A program made the translations under genes and the position numbers. From positions 1-15,194 of the forward strand of contig JBBIHP010000074.1 of the NCBI GenBank assembly GCA_037446915.1: a stretch of 15,194 bases of DNA, given 5' to 3'. Shown here piece after piece: positions 6,871 to 14,471 of this stretch (positions within the stretch are counted from its first letter, which is position 1; each line of letters opens with the position of its first letter). The stretch comes from DSXH01 sp037446915. Its GTDB lineage: Bacteria > Bacteroidota > Ignavibacteria > Ignavibacteriales > Melioribacteraceae. The notes beneath the pieces were generated by a model. It searched no databases, was not told the DNA's origin, and saw only the letters and a program-made list of their open reading frames with translations.

Positions 6871-7254
6871 TTGGCTCGTATTGCTGGTATTGATTTACCA
6901 AAACAAAAAAAAGCATTTGTTGGATTAACTTACATTTTTGGCGTAGGTCGCACTACAGCCATGAATATTCTTACCAAAGCAAATGTTAATCCCGACAAAA
7001 AAATTGGCGAATTGACCGAAGAAGAAGTTGCGAAGATCCGTTCTATAATGACTTCTGAAAATAAAGTTGAAGGTGCTTTAAGAAGCGAAGTTCAGCAGAA
7101 TATTAAAAGGTTGATGGATATCGGTTCTTACCGTGGTTTGCGTCATAGAAGAGGGTTACCCGCTAGAGGTCAAAGAACCAGAACAAATTCAAGAACACGT
7201 AAAGGTAAACGTAAAACAGTTGCCGGAAAGAAAAAAACACCGGCTAAGAAGTAA
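6871..7254 (+). CDS. rpsM: 30S ribosomal protein S13
   Basis: S13 lies at the top of the 30S head, forms bridges B1a/B1b with the 50S subunit and touches the P-site tRNA through its C-terminal tail. The product has 127 residues. It opens with ARIAGIDLP and contains a helix-two-turn-helix region with TYIFGVGRTTA. Around residues 88-110 it has the hallmark GSYRGLRHRRGLPARGQRTRTNSRTRKG in overlapping parts. The lysine-rich end (KKKTPAKK) is a modest extension. The start is TTG at 6871, fixed by a perfect AGGAGG at 6857-6862, eight bases upstream, and by the conserved second residue onward. It begins the alpha-operon segment. Confidence 0.97.
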   Translation: MARIAGIDLPKQKKAFVGLTYIFGVGRTTAMNILTKANVNPDKKIGELTEEEVAKIRSIMTSENKVEGALRSEVQQNIKRLMDIGSYRGLRHRRGLPARGQRTRTNSRTRKGKRKTVAGKKKTPAKK

Positions 7255-7276
7255 TAATTAATTTTAAGGAGCTAAA

Positions 7277-7663
7277 TTGGCTAAGGTAGTTAAAAAGACT
7301 AAAAAGAAAGTTCATGTTGATGCGGTTGGCGTTGCTCATATTAAAGCATCATTTAATAATGTTATTTGTACAATAACAGATATTTACGGTAATACAATTT
7401 CATGGTCTTCAGCCGGTAAAAATGGATTTAAAGGTTCAAGGAAAAATACTCCGTTTGCTGCACAGGTTACTGCAGAAGCAGCCGCTAAAGAAGCTTATGA
7501 TCTTGGACTAAGAAAAATTGATGTCTTTGTTAAAGGTCCTGGGGCTGGACGCGAAGCTGCTATTAGAGCCTTAAGCGTTGCAGGATTAGAAATTTTATCA
7601 ATTAAAGATAGTACACCAATTCCACATAATGGCTGCAGACCGCCAAAACGCAGAAGAGTTTAA
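7277..7663 (+). CDS. rpsK: 30S ribosomal protein S11
   Basis: S11 forms part of the 30S platform at the E-site mRNA region. The product has 128 residues. The N-terminal lysine-rich stretch is followed by GVAHIKASFNNVICTITDIYGN, the central SSAGKNGFKGSRKNTPFAAQ, the segment VFVKGPGAGREAAIRAL, and the C-terminal signature PIPHNGCRPPKRRRV. The start is TTG at 7277, supported by AAGGAG at 7266-7271, five bases upstream. It sits between rpsM and rpsD as in most alpha operons. Confidence 0.97.
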   Translation: MAKVVKKTKKKVHVDAVGVAHIKASFNNVICTITDIYGNTISWSSAGKNGFKGSRKNTPFAAQVTAEAAAKEAYDLGLRKIDVFVKGPGAGREAAIRALSVAGLEILSIKDSTPIPHNGCRPPKRRRV

Positions 7664-7680
7664 GAAGGAGAAATAATTAG

Positions 7681-8307
7681 ATGGCAAGATACACTGGTTC
7701 CAGTTGCAAATTGTGCAGAAGAGAAAAGCAAAAATTATTCTTAAAAGGATCTAAATGTTACTCGGAAAAATGTCCGTTGGAAAAGAGAAATTATGCACCG
7801 GGTCAGCATGGTCTTTCACGTAGAACAAAATTCTCAGAATATGGTGTTCAGCTTAGAGAAAAACAAAAAGTAAAAAGAATTTATGGATTACAGGAAACTC
7901 AGTTCCATAATTATTTCGAAAAAGCTACACGCCAAAAAGGAATTACCGGCGCTAACCTTATTAAATTGCTGGAAAGAAGATTGGATAACGCTGTATTCAG
8001 ACTCGGATTTGCTCCATCAAGAAAAGCCGCCAGACAACTTGTTCTTCACAGACATTTTATGGTTAACGGTCATCTTGTAGATATACCTTCGTTTTTACTT
8101 GCACCTGGTGATATAGTTACAGTAAAAGAGAAAAGTAAGAAACTTGATGCGATTCATAATTCTTTGAGAAGAACAAAAGATAATGTATATAATTGGCTTT
8201 CAATAGATAAAGCAACTCTCTCCGGCACTTTCCTTAACATTCCGGAAAGAGAAGATATTCCATTGCAAGCTAACGAACAATTAATCGTTGAATTATATTC
8301 TAAGTAA
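7681..8307 (+). CDS. rpsD: 30S ribosomal protein S4, zinc-binding type
   Basis: S4 is a primary 16S rRNA binder that starts assembly of the 5' domain; in E. coli it also represses the alpha operon. The product has 208 residues. The N-terminal region holds four cysteines, C9, C12, C26 and C31 (SCKLC and KCYSEKC), consistent with the zinc-binding C-plus form. KRNYAPGQHG follows at about residues 35-44. The S4 RNA-binding domain runs roughly 95-160, with LERRLDNAVFRLGFAPSRKAARQLVLHRH in parts and VNGHLVDIPSF. The ATG at 7681 follows AAGGAGA. Whether S4 autoregulates this operon cannot be read from the sequence. Confidence 0.97.
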   Translation: MARYTGSSCKLCRREKQKLFLKGSKCYSEKCPLEKRNYAPGQHGLSRRTKFSEYGVQLREKQKVKRIYGLQETQFHNYFEKATRQKGITGANLIKLLERRLDNAVFRLGFAPSRKAARQLVLHRHFMVNGHLVDIPSFLLAPGDIVTVKEKSKKLDAIHNSLRRTKDNVYNWLSIDKATLSGTFLNIPEREDIPLQANEQLIVELYSK

Positions 8308-8335
8308 TTTTAAAATTTAATTTAGAGGATACTAC

Positions 8336-9331
8336 ATGAGCTATCCGTTTATAAAAATGCCCGAAAGTGTTATTCAGGACGATTCCTCGAAGAGTGTTAC
8401 ATTCGGAAGATTTTCTTTGCAACCATTGGAAAGAGGATTCGGAGTTACATTAGGAAATGCAGTCAGAAGAATATTATTATCTTCACTTACCGGCTCTGCT
8501 ATTACTGCTGTTAAGATTGAAGGTGTACTTCATGAATTTTCTACTATTCCGGGCGTTGTTGAAGATGTAACGGAAATCATTCTAAATCTTAAACAGGTTA
8601 GAATGAGAATTTTAAATAAGAAAACAACCGGATGCGAACTTTCAATTTCCGGCGTTAAAGAATTTAAAGCTGCAGATATTCAAAAAGCATGTCCCGATAT
8701 CGAAATTCTTAACCCAGATCTTTTAATTGCCAGACTTAATCCTGAAACCAAACTTAATATGGAATTAAAATTCGGTATTGGTAAAGGATATGTTCCATCT
8801 AATGAACAGAAAATACCTGATATGACTATTGGCACAATTCCAATCGATTCTATTTTTACACCGATTGTAAATGTTAGATATGACGTTGAAAACGTCCGTA
8901 TTGCAGAACGGAATGACTTCGAAAAACTTACACTTGAAATTACAACCGACGGTTCAATTACTCCGGAAGAAGCTCTTTCGAGCTCTGCAAAAATTCTTAA
9001 AGATCATATTCAGCTTTTCATCAATTTTGATGCTGAACCTGAAGAAGAAAAAGTTGAAAACGAAAAAGATGCTGAAGCTGAAAGACTTAGAAAAATTCTT
9101 ACTACTAATGTTGACGACCTCGAATTGAGTGTTAGATCGCATAACTGCTTGAAAGCTGCCAATATTAAGACACTTGGCGATTTAGTCCGCAGAGATGAAA
9201 ACGAAATGCTTAAGTTCAGAAACTTCGGTAGAAAATCCTTAGCCGAATTAATCGAAATAGTTGAAAACTACGGACTCGAATTCGGTATGGACGTAGATAA
9301 AATATTAAAAGAAAAACCAGAAAATAATTAG
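8336..9331 (+). CDS. rpoA: DNA-directed RNA polymerase subunit alpha
   Basis: Alpha dimerises to start RNA polymerase assembly, and its C-terminal domain binds UP elements and activators. The product has 331 residues. The N-terminal domain spans about 1-232, with the dimerisation segment LERGFGVTLGNAVRRILLSS near residues 31-50. An acidic linker (about 233-250, EPEEEKVENEKDAEAE) follows, then the C-terminal domain. DNA-contacting residues of the C-terminal domain are kept in LSVRSHNCLKAA (R267, N270), and the helix-hairpin-helix RNFGRKSLAEL lies near 295-305. The ATG at 8336 follows TAGAGGA. It sits between rpsD and rplQ, the standard order. Confidence 0.98.
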   Translation: MSYPFIKMPESVIQDDSSKSVTFGRFSLQPLERGFGVTLGNAVRRILLSSLTGSAITAVKIEGVLHEFSTIPGVVEDVTEIILNLKQVRMRILNKKTTGCELSISGVKEFKAADIQKACPDIEILNPDLLIARLNPETKLNMELKFGIGKGYVPSNEQKIPDMTIGTIPIDSIFTPIVNVRYDVENVRIAERNDFEKLTLEITTDGSITPEEALSSSAKILKDHIQLFINFDAEPEEEKVENEKDAEAERLRKILTTNVDDLELSVRSHNCLKAANIKTLGDLVRRDENEMLKFRNFGRKSLAELIEIVENYGLEFGMDVDKILKEKPENN

Positions 9332-9352
9332 TACTTTCCCCAGGGTTGAATA

Positions 9353-9931
9353 ATGAGACATAGAGTTAAAGGTAGAAAATTAAAAAGAACTTCGGAACAC
9401 AGACGTGCAACACTTAGAAATTTAGCTTCTTCTTTACTAAAGCATAAGAAGATTAAAACTACCGTTGCAAAAGCAAAAGAATTAAGATCTTTTGTTGAAC
9501 CATTAATCACAAAAGCGAAAACAAATTCTGTTGCCTCGCGCAGATTTGTTGCATCCGAAATACAGGACAGAAATCTTCTTAAAGAATTGTTTAATGATAT
9601 TGTAGCAAAAATAGGGGACAGACCCGGTGGTTATACCAGGATTGTTAGATTTGGACAAAGAAAAGGGGATGCTGCAGAATTAGCTTTAATAGAACTTGTT
9701 GATTATAGCGGAATTGTAAAACCGAAAGCTCCTAAGAAATCGAAAGAAGAAGAAACTACTAAGTCGGATGAAATTAAAGCTGAATCCGCTTCTGAAAAGA
9801 AGGAAGAAAAAAAGGTAAAGGAAAAGAAACCTAACGTGCCTAAAGCAAAGAAATCTGATGATGCAAAAGTGAAAAAAGCTCCGGCTAAAGCTAAAACTAC
9901 TACAACACGAAAAACTTCTAAAGAAAAATAA
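9353..9931 (+). CDS. rplQ: 50S ribosomal protein L17 with lysine-rich C-terminal tail
   Basis: L17 is a large-subunit protein located near the tunnel exit. The conserved core covers residues 1-118, with MRHRVKGRKLKRTSEHRRA, LRNLASSLLKHKKIKTT and the C-terminal RIVRFGQRKGDAAELALIEL in parts. A tail of about 74 residues (119-192), rich in Lys, Glu, Ala and Thr, follows; it is low-complexity and probably disordered. L17 of about 120 residues is usual in other phyla, while longer lysine-rich tails are familiar from Bacteroidota-related bacteria. The ATG at 9353 has only a weak upstream purine run (CAGGG). It is the last gene before a strong terminator. Confidence 0.96.
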   Translation: MRHRVKGRKLKRTSEHRRATLRNLASSLLKHKKIKTTVAKAKELRSFVEPLITKAKTNSVASRRFVASEIQDRNLLKELFNDIVAKIGDRPGGYTRIVRFGQRKGDAAELALIELVDYSGIVKPKAPKKSKEEETTKSDEIKAESASEKKEEKKVKEKKPNVPKAKKSDDAKVKKAPAKAKTTTTRKTSKEK

Positions 9932-9952
9932 TTTTCTTTTGCTTTTGTTATG

Positions 9953-9990
9953 AGGAGTAATGGTAAATACTATTACTCCTTTTTTATTTT
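9953..9990 (+). terminator. Rho-independent terminator after rplQ
   Basis: A 12-bp stem (AGGAGTAATGGT at 9953-9964 with ACTATTACTCCT at 9969-9980, one G-U pair) closes a four-base AAAT loop. A T-rich run, TTTTTT-A-TTTT, follows directly. It begins 21 nt after the rplQ stop and ends the ribosomal protein transcription unit before engB. Confidence 0.93.
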
Positions 9991-10063
9991 AAATTAACAT
10001 GTAATATTTAATTCGTCCGGTTTTGTATCGAACCGCCAGAGCTAACAGTATTTGATTGTTTCT

Positions 10064-10071
10064 TATATTTG
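10064..10071 (+). promoter_or_regulatory. Candidate Bacteroidota-type -7 element for engB
   Basis: The sequence TATATTTG matches the Bacteroidetes -7 consensus TAnnTTTG exactly and lies five bases before the engB ATG. No well-placed TTTG (-33) is seen about 19-21 bases upstream, so only half of the promoter is supported. If used, transcription would begin at or within a base or two of the ATG. Confidence 0.35.
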
Positions 10072-10075
10072 ACAC

Positions 10076-10657
10076 ATGAGAAAAATAGAATTTATTAACG
10101 CCGTATATAAATTGAAAGAAATACCAGCAAAGGAGCTTCCAACAGTAATATTAGGCGGAAGATCTAATGTTGGTAAATCGTCATTTATAAATACACTATT
10201 TTATCCGGCTAAAGTTGCTAAAACCAGTTCTACACCCGGCAAAACAACGTCTATTAATTATTATCTTGTTGAAAATAAATTTTACCTGATTGATCTACCT
10301 GGTTTCGGTTTTGCAAAAGTATCTAAAGCAGAAAGAAACCATTGGAAAAATCTAATTGAAAAGTTTATAGAACTTAACAAAAACATTGTTCTAGCTTTTC
10401 ATATTATCGACAGCCGTCATCTACCTACTCAGCTGGATATTGATTTCAACCAATTCCTTACTGAAAAGAATATACCTTACAATGTTGTTCTTAGTAAAAT
10501 TGACAAACTGAAACAATCCGAAATTGCTAAATCAGTTAGAGATGTTGTTGGAATATTCCCGGAATTAATTAACGGCGAAAATCTGTTTTTGTTTTCATCT
10601 ATTAGCGGAAGAGGGAAAAAAGAAATAATTCGGATTCTAACTGCTCTACTTTTATGA
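10076..10657 (+). CDS. engB: Ribosome-biogenesis GTPase EngB (YihA/YsxC)
   Basis: EngB is a TRAFAC-class GTPase needed for late 50S subunit assembly. The product is 193 residues, one G domain. The GTP-binding motifs are in order: G1 GRSNVGKSS (about residues 28-36), G2 with a threonine in TPGKTT, G3 DLPGFG (about 73-78, followed by the family mark FAKVS), G4 SKIDK (about 140-144) and G5 SSISG. The ATG at 10076 gives the normal N-terminus. No Shine-Dalgarno is visible in the preceding 15 bases (TTATATTTGACAC), which contrasts with the genes upstream. It is the first gene after the rplQ terminator; its role in 50S assembly fits the ribosomal neighbourhood. Confidence 0.96.
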   Translation: MRKIEFINAVYKLKEIPAKELPTVILGGRSNVGKSSFINTLFYPAKVAKTSSTPGKTTSINYYLVENKFYLIDLPGFGFAKVSKAERNHWKNLIEKFIELNKNIVLAFHIIDSRHLPTQLDIDFNQFLTEKNIPYNVVLSKIDKLKQSEIAKSVRDVVGIFPELINGENLFLFSSISGRGKKEIIRILTALLL

Positions 10658-10693
10658 AAATTTCGCAAAACTTTAGTATTATTGAACCAAACA

Positions 10694-10721
10694 TTGTAGA
10701 TATTTAAGAAAATTCTATAAT
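10694..10721 (+). promoter_or_regulatory. Candidate sigma-70-like promoter upstream of the GAF/GGDEF gene
   Basis: TTGTAG (10694-10699) and a perfect TATAAT (10716-10721) are separated by 16 bp in the 76-78-nt gap after engB. A start near 10728 would leave a leader of about ten bases before the ATG at 10737. AT-rich sequence makes chance matches likely, so this is a candidate only. Confidence 0.35.
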
Positions 10722-10736
10722 CTTTCCGGCGGGTTG

Positions 10737-12614
10737 ATGGGTTTATCTGAAAAAAATAGAAAGAGAATTCTTACATTTTTAATAATTCCCATCCTTATTG
10801 CAATTCCATTTTTTACAGAGGATATTTTATTTAAAATAATTGCCGGATTTATTCTCCTTATTTATGTCGGTTTTATTATTTTTTTAAGAGACACTTCAAA
10901 GACAGAAGCGGTTTATCAGAGTGGTGAAGAGATTGACGAGGAATTTGATTCAACACCTAAAAATGATAAATCTAAATACATACCTGATTCCGGCGAAGAT
11001 TTTACAATAATTTCACCTAATAAGAATATTGAAGTAATTTCAGCAGATAGTTTTTCTCAATCATATAACCGGGGTAATAAGGAATTATTCAAACCACCCA
11101 ATTTCAAATCGAATTTTGATAAAATTGTTCAAGAAGAAATTCCCAAGGATGTTAATCATGATGAACAATTCGGTTTTGTGCTCGAAAAAATATTAAGTGT
11201 TGTAAAAGATTCTTTTATGGCCCATACGGCAGCATTTTTCTGGTACAACAAAAATCGCAAACGGCTTACACTGGAAAGATATGTCTCGAGTTCCACTCAA
11301 ATATCCAAACAAAAATTTGATCTTGAAGACGATATACTTGGTAAAATAATCCAGAAAGAGGAACCTGAACTATTAACAGATATTTCCCCAAATGCAGAGT
11401 TTGATGTAATACGTTATTATAACTCACCTCAGGGAATTAAAAGCTTTGTAGGTGTTCCTCTCTTTTACGGAAAAAGTTTAACAGGAATTCTAACACTCGA
11501 TTCAAAAGTTAATGATGCATTTGGTATTGAACAGATCTATTCATTAGGCCGAATTGTAAGAGTAATCTCGGTTATCATTTCCTTATTTGAAGAGAAGTTT
11601 ACGGAATCTCAAGCTGAACAAAGATTAAAATCTCTTCTTGGAGTTCTTTCATACGATAAAAAATTTGAAAGTGAAGCAGATCTATATTCGGCATTAAACA
11701 GTGCAGTAGAAGGATTAATTGACTGGGACGCATTTACATTTGTTTCATATTCCCCTAATGAACAAAAATTTAAAACAGCGCGGATTGTTAATAAAACTTC
11801 GTTAAAATATATTGGTGAAAATCTGGAGATTGATCTCAGCGGAACTCTGGTTGGTAAATCGATATTAAGTTCAACCCCGGTTAAGATTGATGATACTTCC
11901 GGTTCAGAATTCCCCCGTTTTTCTAAAAATGAAGACGTTAGTTTTGACGGTTCATTCCTTGCAATACCTCTAATCTATGATGAACAGAATTACGGGGTAC
12001 TCTGTTTCGAAAGTTTAAAGAAAAACGTTTACACAAATAGTGAAGTTACATTTATTAAAAATGCTACAAAAATATTCGCGTTTATTCTTCATTCCTATTC
12101 AACAATTGGAATATTAAAAAACTTACTCTCAGTAGATATTGAAACACGTTGTTTGAACTACGAATCATTTGTTGAAAGATTGACAATCGATCTTGTGAGA
12201 TCCAAGGAGCTTGAATTACCAGGCGCAGTAGCTTTAATAAAAGTTGATGACCTTCTTGATCAGGAATCGCTTTTCGAAGGTGACCCATTCCCAAAAGTAT
12301 TACGAACAATCGCACAACTGATACGTGATGAAATGACTCCGCTTAATATTATGGGAAGAATAAGCGAAAAGATATTTGCAATATTTTACTTCAATACATC
12401 CGCAAAGGATGTTTTTCTATGGGCTGAAAAACTAAGAATAAAAATTGCACGCAAACCGATTGCTGTAGTTTCTAAACAGACTACCTTCACTGTCTCAATT
12501 GGCGTTGCTTCAACTTCGGGTAAGTCCGATGTTCAGGAAGTTCTTGGTAACGCTGATCTTGCTCTAAAAAAAGCTATCGAAAAAGGTGGGAACACTGTCA
12601 AAAGCACCAACTGA
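10737..12614 (+). CDS. Membrane-anchored double-GAF protein with degenerate GGDEF domain
   Basis: The protein (625 residues from ATG 10737; TTG at 10734 would add one) has two adjacent N-terminal hydrophobic segments, about residues 11-50. A polar linker follows to about 140, then GAF-like domain 1 (about 144-287, with SFVGVPLFYGKSLTGILTLDS), GAF-like domain 2 (about 310-455, with FLAIPLIYDEQNYGVLCFES) and a diguanylate-cyclase fold (about 465-625). The last domain keeps VSIGVASTSG and the NADLALKKAIEKGGN end, but the active-site GGDEF is replaced by SEKIF and the RxxD inhibitory-site position reads TPLN. It is therefore probably not an active cyclase; it may be a sensor or scaffold. Ligands are unknown. 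It lies 20 nt before deoB and is probably co-transcribed with it. Confidence 0.85.
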   Translation: MGLSEKNRKRILTFLIIPILIAIPFFTEDILFKIIAGFILLIYVGFIIFLRDTSKTEAVYQSGEEIDEEFDSTPKNDKSKYIPDSGEDFTIISPNKNIEVISADSFSQSYNRGNKELFKPPNFKSNFDKIVQEEIPKDVNHDEQFGFVLEKILSVVKDSFMAHTAAFFWYNKNRKRLTLERYVSSSTQISKQKFDLEDDILGKIIQKEEPELLTDISPNAEFDVIRYYNSPQGIKSFVGVPLFYGKSLTGILTLDSKVNDAFGIEQIYSLGRIVRVISVIISLFEEKFTESQAEQRLKSLLGVLSYDKKFESEADLYSALNSAVEGLIDWDAFTFVSYSPNEQKFKTARIVNKTSLKYIGENLEIDLSGTLVGKSILSSTPVKIDDTSGSEFPRFSKNEDVSFDGSFLAIPLIYDEQNYGVLCFESLKKNVYTNSEVTFIKNATKIFAFILHSYSTIGILKNLLSVDIETRCLNYESFVERLTIDLVRSKELELPGAVALIKVDDLLDQESLFEGDPFPKVLRTIAQLIRDEMTPLNIMGRISEKIFAIFYFNTSAKDVFLWAEKLRIKIARKPIAVVSKQTTFTVSIGVASTSGKSDVQEVLGNADLALKKAIEKGGNTVKSTN

Positions 12615-12634
12615 TCTTCATGTCGGAGGATTAA

Positions 12635-13798
12635 TTGAATAACTTTATTTTAATTGTACTGGATGGATTGGGAGTTGGTGAATTACCTGATGCCGATAAA
12701 TATAAAGATGAGGGAAGTAATACAATTGCAAATATGGCTGAAGCCGTTGGCGGATTAAACCTTCCAAATCTTCAAAAGATGGGAATCGGTAATATTACTT
12801 ATATCAAAGGTGTTCCAACTATCGAAAATCCAATTGCATCATTCGGTAAAATGGCCGAGTTATCTGTTGGTAAAGATTCTACTACAGGTCACTGGGAACT
12901 TGGTGGAATTAAAACCGAAGTTGAATTTCCATTATTCCCAGATGGATTTCCTAAAGAAATTATTGACAGGTTTATTAATGAAACCGGGGTTAAAGGAATC
13001 TTGGGAAATTTTGCATCATCCGGAACAGAAATTATTGAAAAACTTGGCGATGAGCATGTTATTACCGCTTTCCCAATTGTTTATACTTCTGCGGATTCGG
13101 TTTTTCAAATAGCTGCTCACGAAGAAGTAATTTCACTCGATCGGTTGTATGATATATGTCAAATTGCCCGTGATAAAGTTCTTATTGGAAAGTATGCAGT
13201 TGGGCGTGTTATTGCCAGACCATTTATTGGCGAAACGAATAATTATTCAAGGACTACTAATAGAAAAGATTATTCTGTTGATCCGACTTCGGATACGATT
13301 CTCGATTATCTGTTGAAAGAAGGAATTGAAACTATTGCTGTTGGAAAGGTAAATGATCTGTTTAATTATAAAGGTATTAAGACAAAGTTGAAAACTAATT
13401 CTAACAATGAAGGAGTGGATAAAATTATTAATGCAGCAACATCCAGTAGTAACGCACTCATTTTTGCAAATCTTGTTGATTTTGATGTCTATTTCGGTCA
13501 CCGGAATGATCCCGATGGATTTGCAAAAGCATTAAAAGAATTTGATGATCGATTACCGGAAATATTAAATGTACTTGATGAATCGGATTGTCTTTTGCTT
13601 ACTGCAGATCATGGTAACGATCCTACAACACCAAGTACAGACCATAGCCGCGAATACGTCCCGCTGATTTTTTACCGTAAGAACAAACCGGGGATTAACT
13701 TAGGAACAAGAGAAACATTTGCAGATGCTGCTCAAACCGTTGCCCACTTTTTCAAAATAAATAATGATCTCTTAGGAAAGAGTTTTTTAAATGGATGA
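12635..13798 (+). CDS. deoB: Phosphopentomutase
   Basis: DeoB interconverts (deoxy)ribose 1-phosphate and 5-phosphate, linking nucleoside phosphorolysis to central metabolism. The 387-residue length is typical. This alkaline-phosphatase-superfamily enzyme shows DGLGVGELPDA at residues 10-20 with metal ligand D10. The phospho-acceptor threonine is in DSTTGHWE (T84). Further metal ligands are D284 and H289 (VDFDVYFGH) and D325, H326 and H337 (TADHGND, TDHSRE). The start is TTG at 12635, placed by GGAGGA at 12625-12630 and by the conserved N-terminus that follows. The stop overlaps the next ORF by eight bases. No deoC, deoA or deoD is in the window, so the nucleoside pathway must be encoded elsewhere. 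Confidence 0.97.
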   Translation: MNNFILIVLDGLGVGELPDADKYKDEGSNTIANMAEAVGGLNLPNLQKMGIGNITYIKGVPTIENPIASFGKMAELSVGKDSTTGHWELGGIKTEVEFPLFPDGFPKEIIDRFINETGVKGILGNFASSGTEIIEKLGDEHVITAFPIVYTSADSVFQIAAHEEVISLDRLYDICQIARDKVLIGKYAVGRVIARPFIGETNNYSRTTNRKDYSVDPTSDTILDYLLKEGIETIAVGKVNDLFNYKGIKTKLKTNSNNEGVDKIINAATSSSNALIFANLVDFDVYFGHRNDPDGFAKALKEFDDRLPEILNVLDESDCLLLTADHGNDPTTPSTDHSREYVPLIFYRKNKPGINLGTRETFADAAQTVAHFFKINNDLLGKSFLNG

Positions 13799-14081
13799 AG
13801 ATTTATCAAAATTATTTGAATTTGATTTAGAGATTAATTCGGGAAAAACACTTCATTTCCCCGAAGATAAATTGAAGGAACTACAATCCAAAGGGTATCA
13901 AAATGTTAAAGTTGTTGTCTATGGAGATTCTGATACCGCAGTTAAAGAGTCTTTGATAGATTCTAAGCTCTATGAAGAAATCAAAATTACACAGGGTTTG
14001 CCGGGTCCGGTGGTATTAAACTTCTTACATTCAAAAGGGAGTATCAATTCAGAAAAATTTAAGAGCAGAGTTAATTATTAA
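13791..14081 (+). CDS. Small protein of unknown function; possible partner of the PIN protein
   Basis: I do not recognise this 96-residue product. It is soluble, without signal peptide, membrane segment or cysteines. The first half reads as a beta-rich element (FEFDLEINSGKTLHFPEDKL, then NVKVVVYGD) with a vague likeness to AbrB/MazE-type antitoxin N-termini (strand, loop, Pro-containing turn, helix, strand). The second half looks helical and ends KFKSRVNY. It starts inside the deoB stop region (8-nt overlap) and its TAA overlaps the ATG of the PIN gene by one base, so it is translationally linked to both. The paired layout of a small gene directly before a PIN gene is that of VapBC-like modules, but an antitoxin role is inference from position only. 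Confidence 0.75.
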   Translation: MDEDLSKLFEFDLEINSGKTLHFPEDKLKELQSKGYQNVKVVVYGDSDTAVKESLIDSKLYEEIKITQGLPGPVVLNFLHSKGSINSEKFKSRVNY

Positions 14082-14464
14082 TGGAAAGCAAGAAGGAGTA
14101 TTTAGTAGAAACAGATCTGCTTTTAGAATACCTAACCCAAAATGTTTCCGGTAGAACTTCTCTTGAAAAGGCGATGACTAAGGGGATTTGTTTTACCACA
14201 GTAATAAATGCTTCAGAATTGTTTTTTGCAGCTTCAACGGATGATGAAAGAAAATCGGTTGAAGATTTGTTAGCATCATTAAAAATTCTCGGTTTAAATT
14301 CGAGATACAGTTTGAAGATTTCAAATTTTTTTAATAAAGTTGCGACCACACGTGACGCAATAATGTGTGTTGTAGCCGAAATTAATAAATTACCTATCCT
14401 TACCAGCAGAATTGATAGGTATAAACAGAGCGGTATTAAAATAATTAATCCATTAGAATTGTGA
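14081..14464 (+). CDS. PIN-domain protein (VapC-like putative ribonuclease)
   Basis: PIN domains are metal-dependent RNases; VapC toxins cleave tRNA or rRNA. This 127-residue protein is one PIN domain long. The acidic residues fall at the expected places: D12 in VETDLLLEYL, E46 in NASELFFAA, D92 in TTRDAIMCVVAEINKLPILT, and D112 in SRIDRY near the final strand KIINPLEL. The RDAI...LPILT segment is the clearest family mark. The ATG shares one base with the stop of the preceding 96-aa gene. Toxin activity is not demonstrated; a processing RNase or an inactive PIN fold is possible. Its location between deoB and microcompartment shell genes is unusual for a mobile toxin module, and base composition looks like that of its neighbours. 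Confidence 0.85.
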   Translation: MESKKEYLVETDLLLEYLTQNVSGRTSLEKAMTKGICFTTVINASELFFAASTDDERKSVEDLLASLKILGLNSRYSLKISNFFNKVATTRDAIMCVVAEINKLPILTSRIDRYKQSGIKIINPLEL

Positions 14465-14466
14465 GG
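14463..14466 (+). promoter_or_regulatory. Ribosome binding site for the CTG-initiated vertex-protein gene
   Basis: GAGG lies five bases before CTG at 14472 and overlaps the TGA stop of the PIN gene (14462-14464). With no ATG, GTG or TTG in frame, this site and the alignment with the downstream paralogue decide the start. Confidence 0.6.
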
Positions 14467-14471
14467 CAAAT

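Noticed and set aside
7883..8080. Second + strand frame of 65 codons inside rpsD
   Set aside because: It is fully nested in a certain S4 gene and has no family resemblance.
10064..10071. A complete Bacteroidetes promoter (TTTG plus TAnnTTTG) before engB
   Set aside because: The -33 TTTG is not at the required spacing (candidates at 10022-10025 and 10051-10054 are too far and too near), so only the -7 half is reported.
12082..12315. Minus-strand open frame inside the GAF/GGDEF gene
   Set aside because: The + strand protein is continuous with domain structure across this region; the antisense frame is a shadow.
14081..14464. Recent mobile insertion of the PIN gene and its neighbour
   Set aside because: No inverted or direct repeats, transposase remnants or abrupt base-composition change were seen, and the gene overlaps fit an old, integrated arrangement.
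14071..14469. Minus-strand open frame of 132 codons opposite the PIN gene
   Set aside because: The + strand frame has clear PIN-domain residues and overlaps its neighbours in operon fashion; the antisense frame shows no family features or ribosome binding site.
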